From positions 9,328,915-9,392,914 of the forward strand of contig NC_084771.1 in the NCBI RefSeq assembly GCF_028858725.1: 64,000 bases of DNA, in the 5' to 3' direction. Each line of letters starts with the position of its first letter. The stretch's first letter is position 1. The position numbers were made by a program, and so were the translations under genes. This DNA is from Colius striatus. Lineage: Eukaryota; Chordata; Aves; Coliiformes; Coliidae. Positions 23,316 through 46,300 of the stretch are shown here, piece by piece. The notes beneath the pieces were generated by a model that saw nothing but the letters and a program-made list of their open reading frames with translations, made no database searches and was not told the origin of the DNA.

Positions 23316-24104
23316 CCACCCCCTTTTGTGAATTTACGTTCATAAAAGAGCCCGAACTATAACCACAAACTTTAGTACAAACCGAAATTGCCAGAAATAA
23401 TTTCATTACACTTTCTCAGAGAAATAAAACTGATGGATGAGTAAAACTCCATTATTCTGTGGCGCTTACGCTTGCGAGCCACAATGCTTTAAGCAGCCGC
23501 TGCGGACGGGTTTCCCGAGTCCATTTACCGTTTTAACAGTCTTTTTAACACGCGAGCCAACAATACATGTGCGAGTAAAAAATTAATGAAGCGAACGCCT
23601 TCGGGCTCCAAGTTCTCTTAGAGTTTTACTCTAGATTCCCTTTCCGTGTTCTTGGAGCTCCCTGGCGTCAGGCCAGGTGCCGCGCGCCCAGGACCTCGGC
23701 TGCCCGAACACAGCGCGGCTATGCCCCGGTTTGCGGTTTAAGGACCCGCAGGTGCTGAGGAATGGCAGGCTGTCTTCTCAAGCAGTGGAGGCTGCTGCGT
23801 TTGCAGCACGGCAGCCACGGCACCGTCCCAAAGGCGGCCAAGGAGCGCCGGCATTGCCGCCATACCCCGGGGGTCCCGGCCCGCCTCAACACAGCTTTGC
23901 CGCCGTCCCTCAGCGCTCAGCCAATCGAGTGCCTCCAGCTTGGCTCGCTCCTATGGGATAGCGCCTGCCTGCGCTGGAGACAGCTTTAACGAATCAGAGC
24001 CCGGCGGCCCGGCGGAGCCGCCAATAAGAAGCGTCTGGGCGGGGCGGCGCCACCTGTGGGTAGGCGCCGGCCAATGGGTGCGAAGCGGCCACATCGGGGC
24101 GGCC
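23316..24104 (+). promoter_or_regulatory. MAGT1: MAGT1 promoter and CpG island
   Basis: The first 300 bases are unremarkable. From about 23640 the sequence becomes CpG rich up to and beyond the MAGT1 start. Three direct CCAAT boxes lie at 23921-23925, 24021-24025 and 24071-24075. No TATA box was seen. The last CCAAT is only 30 bases before the chosen ATG, so it is probably either within the 5'UTR or marks a very short leader. Confidence 0.6.
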
Positions 24105-34072
<9,968 letters not shown>

Positions 34073-35495
34073 AGGATTCCAGAATCTGTAACATCAGAAA
34101 GGTGGTGACTCTGAAATGGTGTGTAATGGAATGAATAATGGAATGGAAGAGCTAAATATGTATGGTTCATGCTACCTCTCTTTACGCTGAATGAGACAGT
34201 TAAACACTGAACCAAAGACAACATGTAGTGCCTTAAATGTAACAAGCAATTTTGTCTGAAGGACACAGAGTATTAAGATGCAATCTCTTTATCTTAAGCA
34301 TTACATTTGCTTAAACAACTCTACTTCTAGTGAAATTCAGAACTTCATGCTTAGAACTACATCTCCATAGACTAACTAGAAGCAGTACTGTAAATACACT
34401 TGGATAATCTGTTTTCCATATGTTTATTTTCCCCAGAAATACTTATCACTTTATTTCCTGTTTGTGCCTAGCAGGTGACAATAACTTCTCTGTTATACCT
34501 GTTCATGGTTGGGGAAACCTCTTCATATGCCTGGAAATCTTTTCCTTCAATTTGTGTGCAACCCTCGGAGCATACTCCAAATTCCAGTGTGGAATTTCTT
34601 CTCATTTCTGAGAAGAGTATTTAACTGCTCTGTGATGGGAGAGGTTGCTTCACAGATGAAGGGAGAATTTTCAACAGGTAGAACTGATTTACTAATTCAA
34701 TTATTCTTTGCCAAATGCATAATATTAAAGTGTAAACATTGTCTCAGAGCTGAAAAAAGCAGCACCCACCAACACACTCTCAAATAGAAACCAAAACTGC
34801 AATGGTAACTAGCTATCTGTAGCATAAATTAATGGTTGCTAACTGCTCAGAGCCCTAACAAACCCAACAGGTACCATAATTTTGGTCGCTGTGTGTGAAC
34901 TTTTGCGTTTTCCACTTATTTCCAATTTTTGTCCATGGGGGGAAGATGGGAGTGGGCAGAGCTACCTAATTGCAGGATAATATTGTTACCCCAGGAGAGC
35001 TTTGTTAGCCTTACAATTGAATGCATGTGCTTTCTGTTCTCTCATGTCACAAAGATACTTTGCCTTAAGGATTCTTGAGTGGAAGATCTTGTGCCTCAGC
35101 CCAAACTGTTGTATAGTTCTGCACCTGTGCTACAGGAAATCATCCTGTAGTACAGCCTGATGGAGAAATACTTCCTTCTGTAGGATGTGGTGGCCTTGAT
35201 TACTAGACAGAGGAAAATACGAGACTTTTGTCTTCTGCTGCCTCTCCCCTATGTTAAGGGGGTTATAGAATTGGGATGCTTTAGATTGAATGACACAGTC
35301 CTTTCCCAGATTCAAAGTAGAATGTTATTGTTATGCAATTTTACTACATTTAACACACATCTCAAGTGCCTTAACTTCACTAATGTATTGTTTGGTGTTT
35401 CAACTCGTTGAGATGCATTTTTCTATGCCATACAGAATGACAAGCCTTAGTGGAATGGATAAATTGTGTGCCTGACTGGATTTTGGACAAGTTTC

Positions 35496-35501
35496 AATAA
35501 A
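35496..35501 (+). terminator. MAGT1: MAGT1 proximal polyadenylation signal AATAAA
   Basis: AATAAA is followed by T-rich sequence (AATTTTTTAG) and then TGTGTCTTTTG some 20-40 bases downstream, the GU/U-rich pattern expected past a cleavage site. This makes it the better-looking of the two signals. Confidence 0.55.
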
Positions 35502-35920
35502 ATTTTTTAGTCTAATCCATGCTTCTGTGTCTTTTGACCTTTAATGTAAAACAATGCAAACAAGTCTCTTCACTATTGCTTCAATGTATTAATAATGAAA
35601 AATGTCTGTTTATAGTAAATAACCTGAGTGTGGCTGAGAAGGCTGGATTAGCAGCATATATGTGTTTATGTGGGAAATTACAGCCCAAAATGTCAATACT
35701 AGAGATCATGTCATGTAGCCAACTAATAGCATAAAGACTGCATGTTTTCTCCTTGTTTTTGACAGCTGTCCTGAGGTGAAAATCTTGGTTTCCTGGACTC
35801 TTAAATCAACTAAAAGTGTTTCTGGAGGTGATTTCTAGTTAGCACTATAGATTTGCATGGAACCACTCTGGACTGATGGACCTGTTGCTTGTTTTCCTGC
35901 CCTATTGATTCAATGCTTGC

Positions 35921-35926
35921 AATAAA
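35921..35926 (+). terminator. MAGT1: MAGT1 distal polyadenylation signal AATAAA
   Basis: A second canonical hexamer lies 425 bases past the first, followed by a GGTTGGTTGT stretch that could serve as a GU-rich downstream element. Confidence 0.45.
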
Positions 35927-35945
35927 CTTTAGGTTGGTTGTACTT

Positions 35946-38900
35946 CAGTCATTAGCAGTGCAGGTGAAAGTGGCTTAGAGTGTTATTCCGAAGAAGTAAT
36001 GGTTTTTGTTAAACTTTCAGACTAATTTCTGGTCTTTTTTTTCTGACGTGGTGCTTATTTGATTTTATCCTTCCAAAAATCATCTAATCATATGTTGAAT
36101 AACTTTAAACAGTTGCACATCATGCTGATGGATGGTGGAGACACATTGGCCTCCCACTTAAGGTGGTATAGATGTTGAGAGTTTGGGGTTTTCCTCTTTC
36201 CATGCTGACATATGAAATGAAAATAACGTTTAGTTTTTCCAACAGTTTTTCTGCTCTCTAGGCTGCAACTGAAGTGCATGGAGGGAACAAGTGTGAGAGT
36301 GCAGCCAAGGAGGATTGAGTGTTTGTAAGGACCTGTAGCAGATTCAGAGAGGATGCAAGTCTAGAAAGATTTGACTTATTCAGCAGTTGAGAGGTAATGG
36401 CCAGCTATAATCGGTACCCAAAGGGACTCTCTGGGACCATTGGCACATGCATCTCACTAACTAGATACTATAATACAGTTCTGGAGTTACAGAGGTGGAA
36501 GAGTCAATGCATTTGAGAACTGGTATGCTAAAAGTAGTGGTTTAATGAGGCCATCTCCTTTAGAAAGTGAGTCATTAAACAGCTGAGAAGTACAGTAAAG
36601 GTTAACCTTTAGAGAACAAAGAATAATAAAAAGAGGGAATGGTCTATTCTGCAGCTGAAAATGGACTCTGTGGTTTTGTTAATGTGGCTGGCCTCAGATT
36701 GCTGCTTTTTCTGCTTTTGAGAAGGGACTGTGGTGTATTTAAAAATATTTGGGCATAATAATTACAAATAATTCAGAGAGTTCTCTGATGGGAGTTCTGT
36801 GATTCTGTGCCTTGTGAACAAAGGGTAAAGGTAAGCATAAGAGTGGATTTTTTTTATTTGCTAGTCTATATCCCTAACAAATCACAGCAAAAGTTGTAGA
36901 AATCCTGAAGTCAACTGCTTAACTTTCTAACCATTTGGAAGATCGAAAGAGAAATCTGGTGCCTAAATTGCTTCTGCTTGTTTGGATATGCTGCCCATGA
37001 CATCAGATTACGCTAGATCATGGCTTCTTGTAGCCAAGCTTTGTCAGTAGGGAAGAATGGTCTGTAGTGTTCCTTTATGGTTTATCAGCAATGGTTTCTG
37101 AAAATGTGTTTTAAAAATACCCAGCCTGTAACAGAAAATCACTTGCAGTGGAGGACAATGTTTTAAAGAAGTGAAAATTTCCAAGTCCTTTCATCTCCTG
37201 TGGGAAGATTCTCACAAAGGACTTGGAAAAGTCCTGGCCCTTTGTTTTTTTGTATTGAACCTTGATGTTTACTGCTTTCTCATGCTGAAAAGGCTTAATT
37301 ATCAAATACAAACCACTACTGAACTGATCCCACAGCATCACTTTGAACAAACCCAAGCTTTTCAGTAAGTGGTCCTCTGTTTTCAAGTTCCTATCATGCT
37401 TTTTGTTGAACAAATTGAGAGCGAGTTTCATTGCACATGATCTGTTTCATTTAGAAGCTCAGATCTTTGACCATTCCTGTAAAGGAATTTAAGTGCAGTG
37501 TTTTATAGTTCTGCATTGATTGTGCTACTTTGATTGTAGATAATAATCTGAAAAAGGTATGTGTGTAGTTTGTATTTCTAGGTCAGGAGCACAATGTTAT
37601 TAAAATATTCTCCTGTCAATTGACAACTATACATGTCTTTAAGCAATCTTTAAAAAAAAGTAGGCTAATATCTACTTAAGAAAACTAATTACTATCACTA
37701 TGAGAAAAATAATCTGTGGTGAGGCTCTACAGTGGCCCTTTGGTTTGTCCTGCAAACTAAGCTGGGAATCCTGTCTCCCAGGTAGATGAGAGCAGCCAGC
37801 AATCTCTGTTAGCAGAGCACTGGGGAAGTGTCCTGTGTACTTGAGAAATTAACTGTATGTCAGATGTGTAAAACTTTATTGTATAGATGCAGGCAGTATC
37901 TGTCCATACACAGATTTCAGTGTGCTTCTACAATCTGTTTTTTGACAACCTCATGATAGTGTCAGGGTTTGTGTTCTGGAGTGCTGGAAGATGGAAATGT
38001 TTCTATTCTTACTTTATCTTGACTTTTTCTCACAGTAAGATTTCGTTACTGTGTGCAACTTCAGATAAATGTTCTGAACTGGAGGCAATTAAATTTGGAG
38101 TTTTTTATGCTGCTTTCATACACCTTCTTTCCTCTCCCAAGGACATAGAAATAGAACTCATTACAGAGTGATAGGAATAAATATCAATGTAGTTACTCTA
38201 AATCAGTAAGATATTAGTCTATAAAGCAGACTAAATCCCTCAAAGAGGAAAGTGAATGTTTTGTGATCTCATTTAAATCACACAATTGGAATACTAAGAA
38301 TAGGTAATGCTTCAGGTTTAAGTCATCTGTCTGGTGGCAAAAACCAGAATGGCTTTTGGAATCTTTTAATGGAATTTGTAGTGGTCAGTTAAGACAGATT
38401 TATGTTTTTTTCATTACAAAATTAATTCTAACATTGGTCTTTTAAAACTGTGGTGTTGACCATGAGATAGCATTGTTCACAAAGCAATTCAATCTGTTTG
38501 GTATTACTAAAATTCAGCAAATACAGGATGCAGTTCTTGGCTAAAATGTCCAATTCTAAACCATATTCTACTTAGACTAGTTTGTAGAGTTTCACTGGGA
38601 TGTGTAAGCTTGTATGTCCTGAAGGACAAAAATGGTGTTTATTTTATTACCTTTTAGAGTGAAGTAGATATTAAGGAGTAGCTGTACTTTAGATGACAAG
38701 GCTTTAAGATTTTTTTCCTTGTATTTCCACTTTGCTTTATGAAACCAGATGAGCTGGTACTTCCCTTTCTGCAGAAAAAAAATACACTTATTTTCAACAC
38801 TAGTTATCTTTATTAGAAGTGAATAGCACTTGTGACAGCCGTCTCAGATTCTGTGCAGTACTGGGCTTGGTTTTGGTGGTGTGTTCTGCTCATTTTGGGA

Positions 38901-39329
38901 GATGGTGGTTTTCATGAAGCCCCCAGCCAGTGGAGTTCAGTAGGCTTTTCACAGAAGCATGTCACTTCTTTCCTTCATCTTCCTTTCATACAGAATATCT
39001 GACAGGAATGTAGAAGCTGCTGGTAGAAGCAGGGAAAATTATCTTGGCATGCTCGTGTGAAGCTGCCAACGATGTGTTTCCTTATCTAAAGAAGCTTCTG
39101 TTTTAAAAAAAACCAATGTTCTAGCAAAGCTAGCAGTGTAACTTGAGTGCTGCTCAACAAGCTCAGCCTCGCTCCTTCTCCACATGGCGTATATTATTCA
39201 CATCTCGGTATCTTTTTATCCTGTTCTTGGGAAACTGCCTCCTCCAAAGCTTTCTTCAGTTGTCATGTCCTGGTGTGCCCTGAGCTGCATGGCTGATCCC
39301 CGCGGTGCATCAGGGTCGTTCTGGCACCG
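35946..39329. other. Intergenic region between MAGT1 and ATRX
   Basis: About 3.4 kb of AT-rich sequence without any gene I can support. Around 36290-36810 the text ends in GTTCTGTGATTCTGTGCC, faintly CR1-tail-like, but the body is not recognisable. The 103-aa and shorter frames here look like chance. Confidence 0.6.
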
Positions 39330-40340
39330 TTAGTTGGAGTTTGGCATCACTGCGGCGTTACGGATGGCGGTGACAGGATCACCCAGGATCACCGCCAGGC
39401 TGCCTCAGGCGCGCCGCGGCCCTGCCCCGCGCCGCCGGCCCCTCAGGCTGGGGCCAGGGCCCGCGCCCGCGCCCCCTGCCGGGCAGAGGCGGCAGCACAC
39501 TCTGTTGGGAAATGATGTCACGGGCCGCGGTGCGTGACGCCAGGCCCCCGCTGGTGATGTAACGCGCCTGCTAGCCAATCAGAGCGGGGCAGCTTGGGGC
39601 GGTGACGTCAACGACCCTAGCAACAAGCCCCGTCGGAGCTGCCCAATTAGAAAATAGCTAGGCGCAGCCAGAGGCCAATGGGAGGCGGCGAAGGAGGAAG
39701 GCGGCAGGAGGCAGGTCTCCCTCAGCTTCTCTCGGATAAGATGGCGCCGCAGCTTGCGATGGTGGCAATAACGGCTTTGTCTCCTTTCAGCGCCTAAGCC
39801 CGGTTCCGGCCCAGCCGGCCGCACCGAGGAGCGGCAGCGGAGACATGACCGCAGAGCCCGTGAGGTACGGTCCGGGGCGCGCCCCTGACGCGCCGCGCGG
39901 GGAACGGCGGCCGCTGATTGCAGGCGGCCTCCGCGCCTGCACCGCCCGGCCCGGCCCGCGGCCCCGCGGCGGGGGCGGGGCGGGGCGGGGATGGGCATGG
40001 GCCTGGGGCGTTGGGCGCCAGCAGCGGGAGGTCGGGGTGGGTAGCGGACGACGGCGGTCGGACGCGGACAGGCGACGGGCGCTGGGCACGGCAGGCTGCG
40101 GCCCGGCGCCTGACCGGCGCGGCGGCACGCACGCCCCTCCTTCCCGAGCACGGCGGGGTCGGGCCCGGGCCCGAGGGACGGGCAGGACCGTCCCGTCTCG
40201 TCTCGGCGGGAAGGCCTGGAGGGGCGGGGCCGCGGCCGCCATCGCCCCCACTCGCCGCCGTGCCCCCGCCGCCGGCTGCCGCGGGGATGTGCCCTCCGGT
40301 TGTCCGCCCCCGCCCCACGTGTTTGTGCTGTAGTAAAGTC
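39330..40340 (+). promoter_or_regulatory. ATRX: ATRX promoter, CpG island and 5'UTR
   Basis: A CpG-rich block surrounds ATRX exon 1. Upstream of the ATG lie a perfect palindromic CRE TGACGTCA (39603-39610) and three CCAAT boxes (39575-39579, 39643-39647, 39675-39679). AAGATGGCGCC at 39738-39748 is a YY1-type element often located just downstream of a transcription start, so transcription probably begins near 39700-39740. No TATA box was seen. Long frames on both strands in 39579-40382 are GC-driven shadows. Confidence 0.7.
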
Positions 40341-43300
40341 CTTCCTATCCCCCTGATCCCTCTGTGACGGAGCTGTTTTCATGCTGGTTTACAAACATCT
40401 CCCTCTACCCTTGAAGAGCTGTCTCCTACCGCCTTGTTACGAACGGCTCCTGTTTTGCTGCGTAGAGAAAGTAAGCTGACAAAAACCGAAATAAAGTCAG
40501 CGTTGAGACAGACGCCATGTTAAACTAATAATAAATAGTTAGCTTTGTATGCTTTCGGTTTATCGGTATCTCAAGGAGCCCAGTCAACACAATCTGTCAC
40601 CCAGAAATATTCCAAATGCCTAAAGCACCATATAAACAATAAACTATTGTCATTTGGTCCTCACGAATGTTGCACATACCTTCAAAATTAGGCAGTCTTA
40701 GGAAAAGGAAACAGTACACTGTCTTCAGCACTGAGCCTTGGATAAAGGGGTTTTTTTTTCTACAGTCGTATTTGTGTATCTTCACCACCTGGTTTTAGAC
40801 TACTTAACTTCAGACAGAAGTTAAAGGGGTGGTGGTTTTCATCCTCTTGTGTATTGTTTGCTTCTAAACCTTTGGCATTTCTGAGGAAGCAATGCCTACA
40901 TAATCCAGTTCTAATTTCCAAAAAGATTTTTCTAAAAAGGTTATTGTTACTGATGTTGATCCCACACTGGGTGTAAGTTGTGAGTGTTGCATATAAACAT
41001 TATTTGGTGCGTGAGTTCCCAACAGCAGTTTCTTCTGCTTATGTTTTCTCTCTTAGTGTGTAAGATGAGGATTGCCCTTCTCTTTCCCCCTTTCTCTTTC
41101 TTACACCCACTTTCTCCTGTGTTTTTTTTAAGTACTTTGACAGCTTAAACCACTTTTGTGTTGAACCAATTATTTCCTGTGTAGACTGAAATACTCATTA
41201 AGAGGCTTACTGTGTTTTCATCTCCAATGGCTGAAAATGAAGGGTAGAGTTTGTACAGCAAAAAGACCGAGATTACTGTGTTTATTGACCATGTTATCGT
41301 CATAATTAATGTTCCATATTCTAAAAAATACTTTTCCATTTGAACCCCTTTGCTTTTTTTACTGTGACTGTTGTGTTTTGTCCTCTGGTTTCCCATACTC
41401 AGCTTGGAATTTCTTTGAACCACTTGTTTCTGGTCTGCATTATGAAGGTTTTGTAGTTAACCCTTTCTGTATACTTAAATTGTCATTAGTACAGCAAATA
41501 GTATTACTACTTAGGGGCTGGTTTAGTTGGTGCTTTGGTGGAAGAGGATACAGAAGTTCATACATTTTTCATGCAGTTTTTTGAGTTGCCTGCAGACAGA
41601 AAGGTAAAATGGATTATTTCAGATGATTTGAAATCTTGAAGATAAAAAAGTACATACAAATTAGATTTGAGGTGGTATGTAGCCTTTGGGTTGGGTCTGT
41701 CTCACATAATAAGCAGCCCCTCTGACAAACTACTTTTAAGTAGATGGATGTAATATTTTTTGTTGGTACCCGAGGCTTTTCTTGAGTTTATAAACTTAGT
41801 TCTCATTCAGTCTAAATGTTTTTTTAAAATTCTCATCCCATATAGAAGTCATCTTGAACAGCTTGTTTTTATTTTACAAGAACAGTTCTATGCCAAGAAC
41901 TGGACATGACACTGTAGGGGTTATGAGCTGATGAAGACATTGCATGGGCTTTTCCTTATTTTCTGACAATTCTGTTTAAAATTGGAGTTGGAGAGAATGA
42001 GAAGGAAAAGAAAAACACACACTTTCTTGTTGCTGTTTCCCATAAGTCTTGTGGGCCTGTCAGCTGCCTGCATTTCTGTCACCCTGCACAGTCACCCTGC
42101 ATGTTCATTTCATCTTCTTCTCTCTGCAGTTCTACCTGTGTAAGACCTGTACAAAAGTAGAGCTGGGAGATTATTGTTAGACTTCTTTGCAAACAATAGC
42201 ATTTTCATGGAAAATACTTTCTCAGCACTTCTATGAGATAGACTTACAGCATTTGAAAGGAAAATAATAAATCAATACAAGTCTACTGGCTGTGAAGTTT
42301 TGAACTTTTGTTATCAGGAATGCTTTTGTTTAATACTAAGAACCTAAGAGTCTCCCATGCCCAGGATGGGAAATTTGGAATGCTAAAAAACATGATGAGA
42401 AGTGGAGTGACTTAAAAAAAACCCAAACCACAAAACTGCCTCTGTAAATGTTTGTAAAGATTTCTCTACAACTTTTGCCCAAAAAACTTGTTGTTTTTTT
42501 TCTTTACTGTGGAGGAATCTGTGTCATAGTGACCTAACCTCCTCTTAGCAGTCAGTTCATACAGTGAACAAAATAATCCAACAGAAAAAGATGATAAGTT
42601 TTGACTTTCACTCACTTGAACCAACTGGTGGTCAATGTAGTGATAATAGATTTTACAAGTTGGCAAAACAAACTTCACTTTTTTAGTGGTTCAGACTTTT
42701 CAGTTTTCAGTATGATATTTTAGTAATTTGACCTTAAGATTTTTGTTCAATTTTCTGCATTTTTGAGTCACTTGAATTTCTTTCTTCTGAGTGATGGTAT
42801 GGGGTTGTTAAAGGAATGTTCTTTAATGCCACAATAATCTAATAAGTCTGTAGCAATCTTGTGTGTTCTTTGAAAGTACAGTGTACACTAGCTGCCTTTC
42901 ACACAGCCATGTGGAATCGACAGAAGCAGATCTTTTGACTCTTTCCCCCCAAGAAGAGCAAAATGTTAGGCTGGTTGTCATCTTCTGTGCCTGATGTGCC
43001 CCAGAGCCATTGTGGTTTGCACTAAAATGAAATTCTCAAAGAGAAGATGTTTGCGCTTACTTCACTTACTGCAGTGACTTCATTATTTCTGTACAATACT
43101 GCCTCTGTTAGGGTTTTGTAAACTTTGTGTTAGGGTTTCTCCAGGGCTTAAATGAAGGTGCCTTTATTTTCTATTAAGTAATTTGTTATGACAAAGTGGT
43201 GTATAGTACAAATTCTGCAGTAGGATGGCCTTAACATTCTGGAGACTTGAAATTTCCAGTTCCAGTTGTAGATGAACACTTGCACCCTCTGTTTGAAGGG

Positions 43301-46300
43301 AGGAAATGTTAGTGCTTTTTATATGGATACACCTCAAAAAAAAAAAAATCAAGACTAATGCTAAAATGTGCTGTGTTCACTACAAAAACAAATGCCTGAA
43401 AAAGTACCTTTTTAGATTGGATCACTGGATGTGTCCTGTATAAACAGGAAATGGTAAGGATGCAACTCAACCTCCTGAAATCACATTTCGTATCATTGGA
43501 ACTCAGCTTGAGCCTGCAGGTGATTTGGAAGCATGAATCAGTTCATGGATAGCTCAGTTGCAAGTTGTTCCAGTAGTGAGTCAAGAGAAGAAAGAAGAAA
43601 CTGTAGAAATTCAATAGCAAATATAATGAAAGGTTTAATATTGACCTTAAATGCTGGTAGATAAAGTGCCTTGATTTATTAAAGGAGGAATATAAGGCCT
43701 TCATAATTTGTTATAACATCTGGCCACCAGGCAGTTGTCATTCAAAGTGGATGATGGATTGATGTTTAATTTTTTTTCTTTTAATTTAATTTAGAAAAAG
43801 GAATCAAACCTTGAAAAAAATCAAGAGCTTATATACAGAAGTTGTTGACCAGTGTCAACAATGACAGTGCTATTTAGGCAATTTATTTGCAAAACTGAAA
43901 GCTGAATGATTGTAGAAATTTCCACCTTGGTAGGTCCCAGTGTATGTCTTAATGTATTTGCCTTATTGGGCAAATACATCTGTCATGTAAAGCAAACCCT
44001 AACTGTTAGGCAATAAATTCAGGGCTGAAAGTGGGGCAAACTGAGATGACTTTAATGTTGTAAAATGCAAAACTGCCCTTAAAATCTGTAGCAAACCTGA
44101 TTGGAAATATCTGGGAAACTTGAAGGGACACATTTTAATTCTTAAGCAGAGTTTGTAGTGATTCATGTTTTGTTTAGAATATGTGAGGAACTCCATGAAG
44201 CTGAAGGTAAATGAAGCAAAAGAAAAGGCAGTTTTAGAGTTAGAGGGGCATGATGTTATTGGATGTGGAACTCTTCTTTCTCTTTATACAAAGCATGTTT
44301 AAGCTTTCTTTAAATATGTTGTTATGTTTTTTGTTATATATGCTAGTTTGAGCTTCCTTTCCTGAATTAATTTAGTAAGGTGTACAGTTTGCCATGAGTT
44401 TTGTCTCATAAAGCTGTAAACACTGTATTTTTATTTCCAAGTCGGTGACTTCAGTCAATCTTTTCCAACTTGCATATTGTTTTGCCATTGAAGTTAGAGG
44501 CTTCTGTGTGACATTCAAGCCAACCTAACAGTGAGGTTGCTTGTCTTAGGTTTGGTGGTGGGGGTTTATTTTGCTGAGTTTTTGTGCCTTTTTTTAAGCT
44601 CCCATTAAAGAAACAGGTTAGAAAAGCAAATTATTTTTCCCTTTTTATTGAAATGTGGTAACATATCCAAATCCAGATAAGTTGTTCGGATACCACCTCA
44701 ACAAAAAGAAATTGTGTAATCTACCTTGAACAGAATAAAGGGTCTCTTTGTGACTTTGAACCATTGCTTTCTCATTCCCCTTGTGTGTCTGGAGGAAGAT
44801 CGTTCTGTTTACTTGTGTGAACCTGTTATGCTGTACTTAATCTCCAAAGTTACTTCATCCACATCATCAGGTATCTTCAGTTGTACTAGGTATCACTTGA
44901 TTAAGCCTCTGTGGGTTTAAAGTCAGTTCTAAATGAAGTAAAAGAGTGAATCTGTGTTAATGAAGTCTTAAGCACAGAGTTTTTAGTTTGATAAAGTGCT
45001 AAATGCCCACCACCTCTTCAGTTAGAGCTTAGATATTCAGGTATTTTCTGATTGTATCTGAATATCTTTAATATGGCACAATTCTATCTAAACACAAGAG
45101 AACTGTTGAGAATGGTCAGGCACTGTAACAGGTCACCAGAGAGATTGTGGAGGTACCTAGAACCTCACTTGAGATATTTCTGGGTGACCCCCAATATCTG
45201 TCTCTGCTTGTTCTGGGGGATTGGATTAAGTGATCTTCAGAGATCCCTTCCAAACTAAATGATTCTATGATTCTTGGTGTCATTTACCTGACCAACCATA
45301 ATTATGCTGCTGTGTGATAGCTCACATAGTGTGTTGCTGCCACTGAAGTTATGGTCCTTTCTTCTTGCACTCAGGCTGTCATCACCTCTGCTTGCAGAAA
45401 CATGACCATTGAACTGGATGGGGGAAATTACCTACATTCAGTAGAAGAAATGGCTACTTTTAATAAGGATCAATTTCTGTGCATAGACCATAACAAATAC
45501 TTGTACTGAAGCAGAGGAGGGTGAGTGTGGGTAGCATCAAGTGTGTGTGTCAGTGCATGAGGGTTTGTGTCCTTTGGCAGTTGAGCTGATTCATGCTAAC
45601 TTGGAAAGAGTGTGAATCCTGATTGTAAAGCATCAATTGTTTCGGGGTAATTGGTCTATCAGTATAAATAAGTTGCAAAATGTTAATCTGCTTTAGGCTG
45701 CACAATATTGCTTTACCCCATGGAAAACAATTGTTTGAAAACAACCACTAGGATAGAAGGATTCTGTTTCCCTACCTTTATAAACCTGTATGGTTTTAGT
45801 TATTCAAATGATACAATGGTAGGCTGATTTTATTTTCTAGTTCTGTATTTTTTTTTTCTGAGAAGTAGACTTAGGATATTGCAGGTGTGTTCGTGCCTCA
45901 TCACTTCTTGATTAGGGAAAATAAACAATTTCTATTATAGATTTTACCATCTTTCACTCTTTCCAGCAGCCTTAAGTGATTTCATTCACCCGTGTTCAGC
46001 TACAATATGTTTCATGTGAAATGACTATGTAGGCTCTTCACTTGAAACTGTAAACTTGGAATTGGGATAGGTCTAATGTTTTTCCTTCTCATCAGGAAAA
46101 ACTTTTGTAAGATTTGCAGTTGACAGAGCACTGGCCTGATTATATCAAGGCTTAGGTAGTATGAAAGGAAATGATACATGGTGGGGAGGATGCCTAGTAC
46201 TAGTTTTGAAATTGTATGTTCAATTAAATTACATCAAATCCTACCAGCAAACCTGCTACAGTGTGGTGTCCTTCACGGGCTGAAAGTCCTCCATGGTGTG

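Larger units (their letters stand above)
34073..35945 (+). other. MAGT1: MAGT1 3'UTR with two candidate polyadenylation signals
   Basis: The stop codon TAA (34070-34072) lies near the start of the last exon, and the transcript continues through non-coding AT-rich sequence. AATAAA occurs at 35496-35501 and again at 35921-35926, predicting 3'UTRs of about 1.45 and 1.87 kb. Which is used cannot be decided from sequence. Human MAGT1 also has a long 3'UTR. Confidence 0.6.

Noticed and set aside
36290-36810. Possible very old CR1 copy ending GTTCTGTGATTCTGTG
   Set aside because: Only the last dozen bases look CR1-like; the body gives no recognisable CR1 text, so it is not called.
39579-40382. Long overlapping open frames (up to 267 codons) on both strands around ATRX exon 1
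   Set aside because: They lie in a CpG island with few stop codons, consist of Arg/Pro/Gly/Ala-rich nonsense, and overlap each other in several frames.
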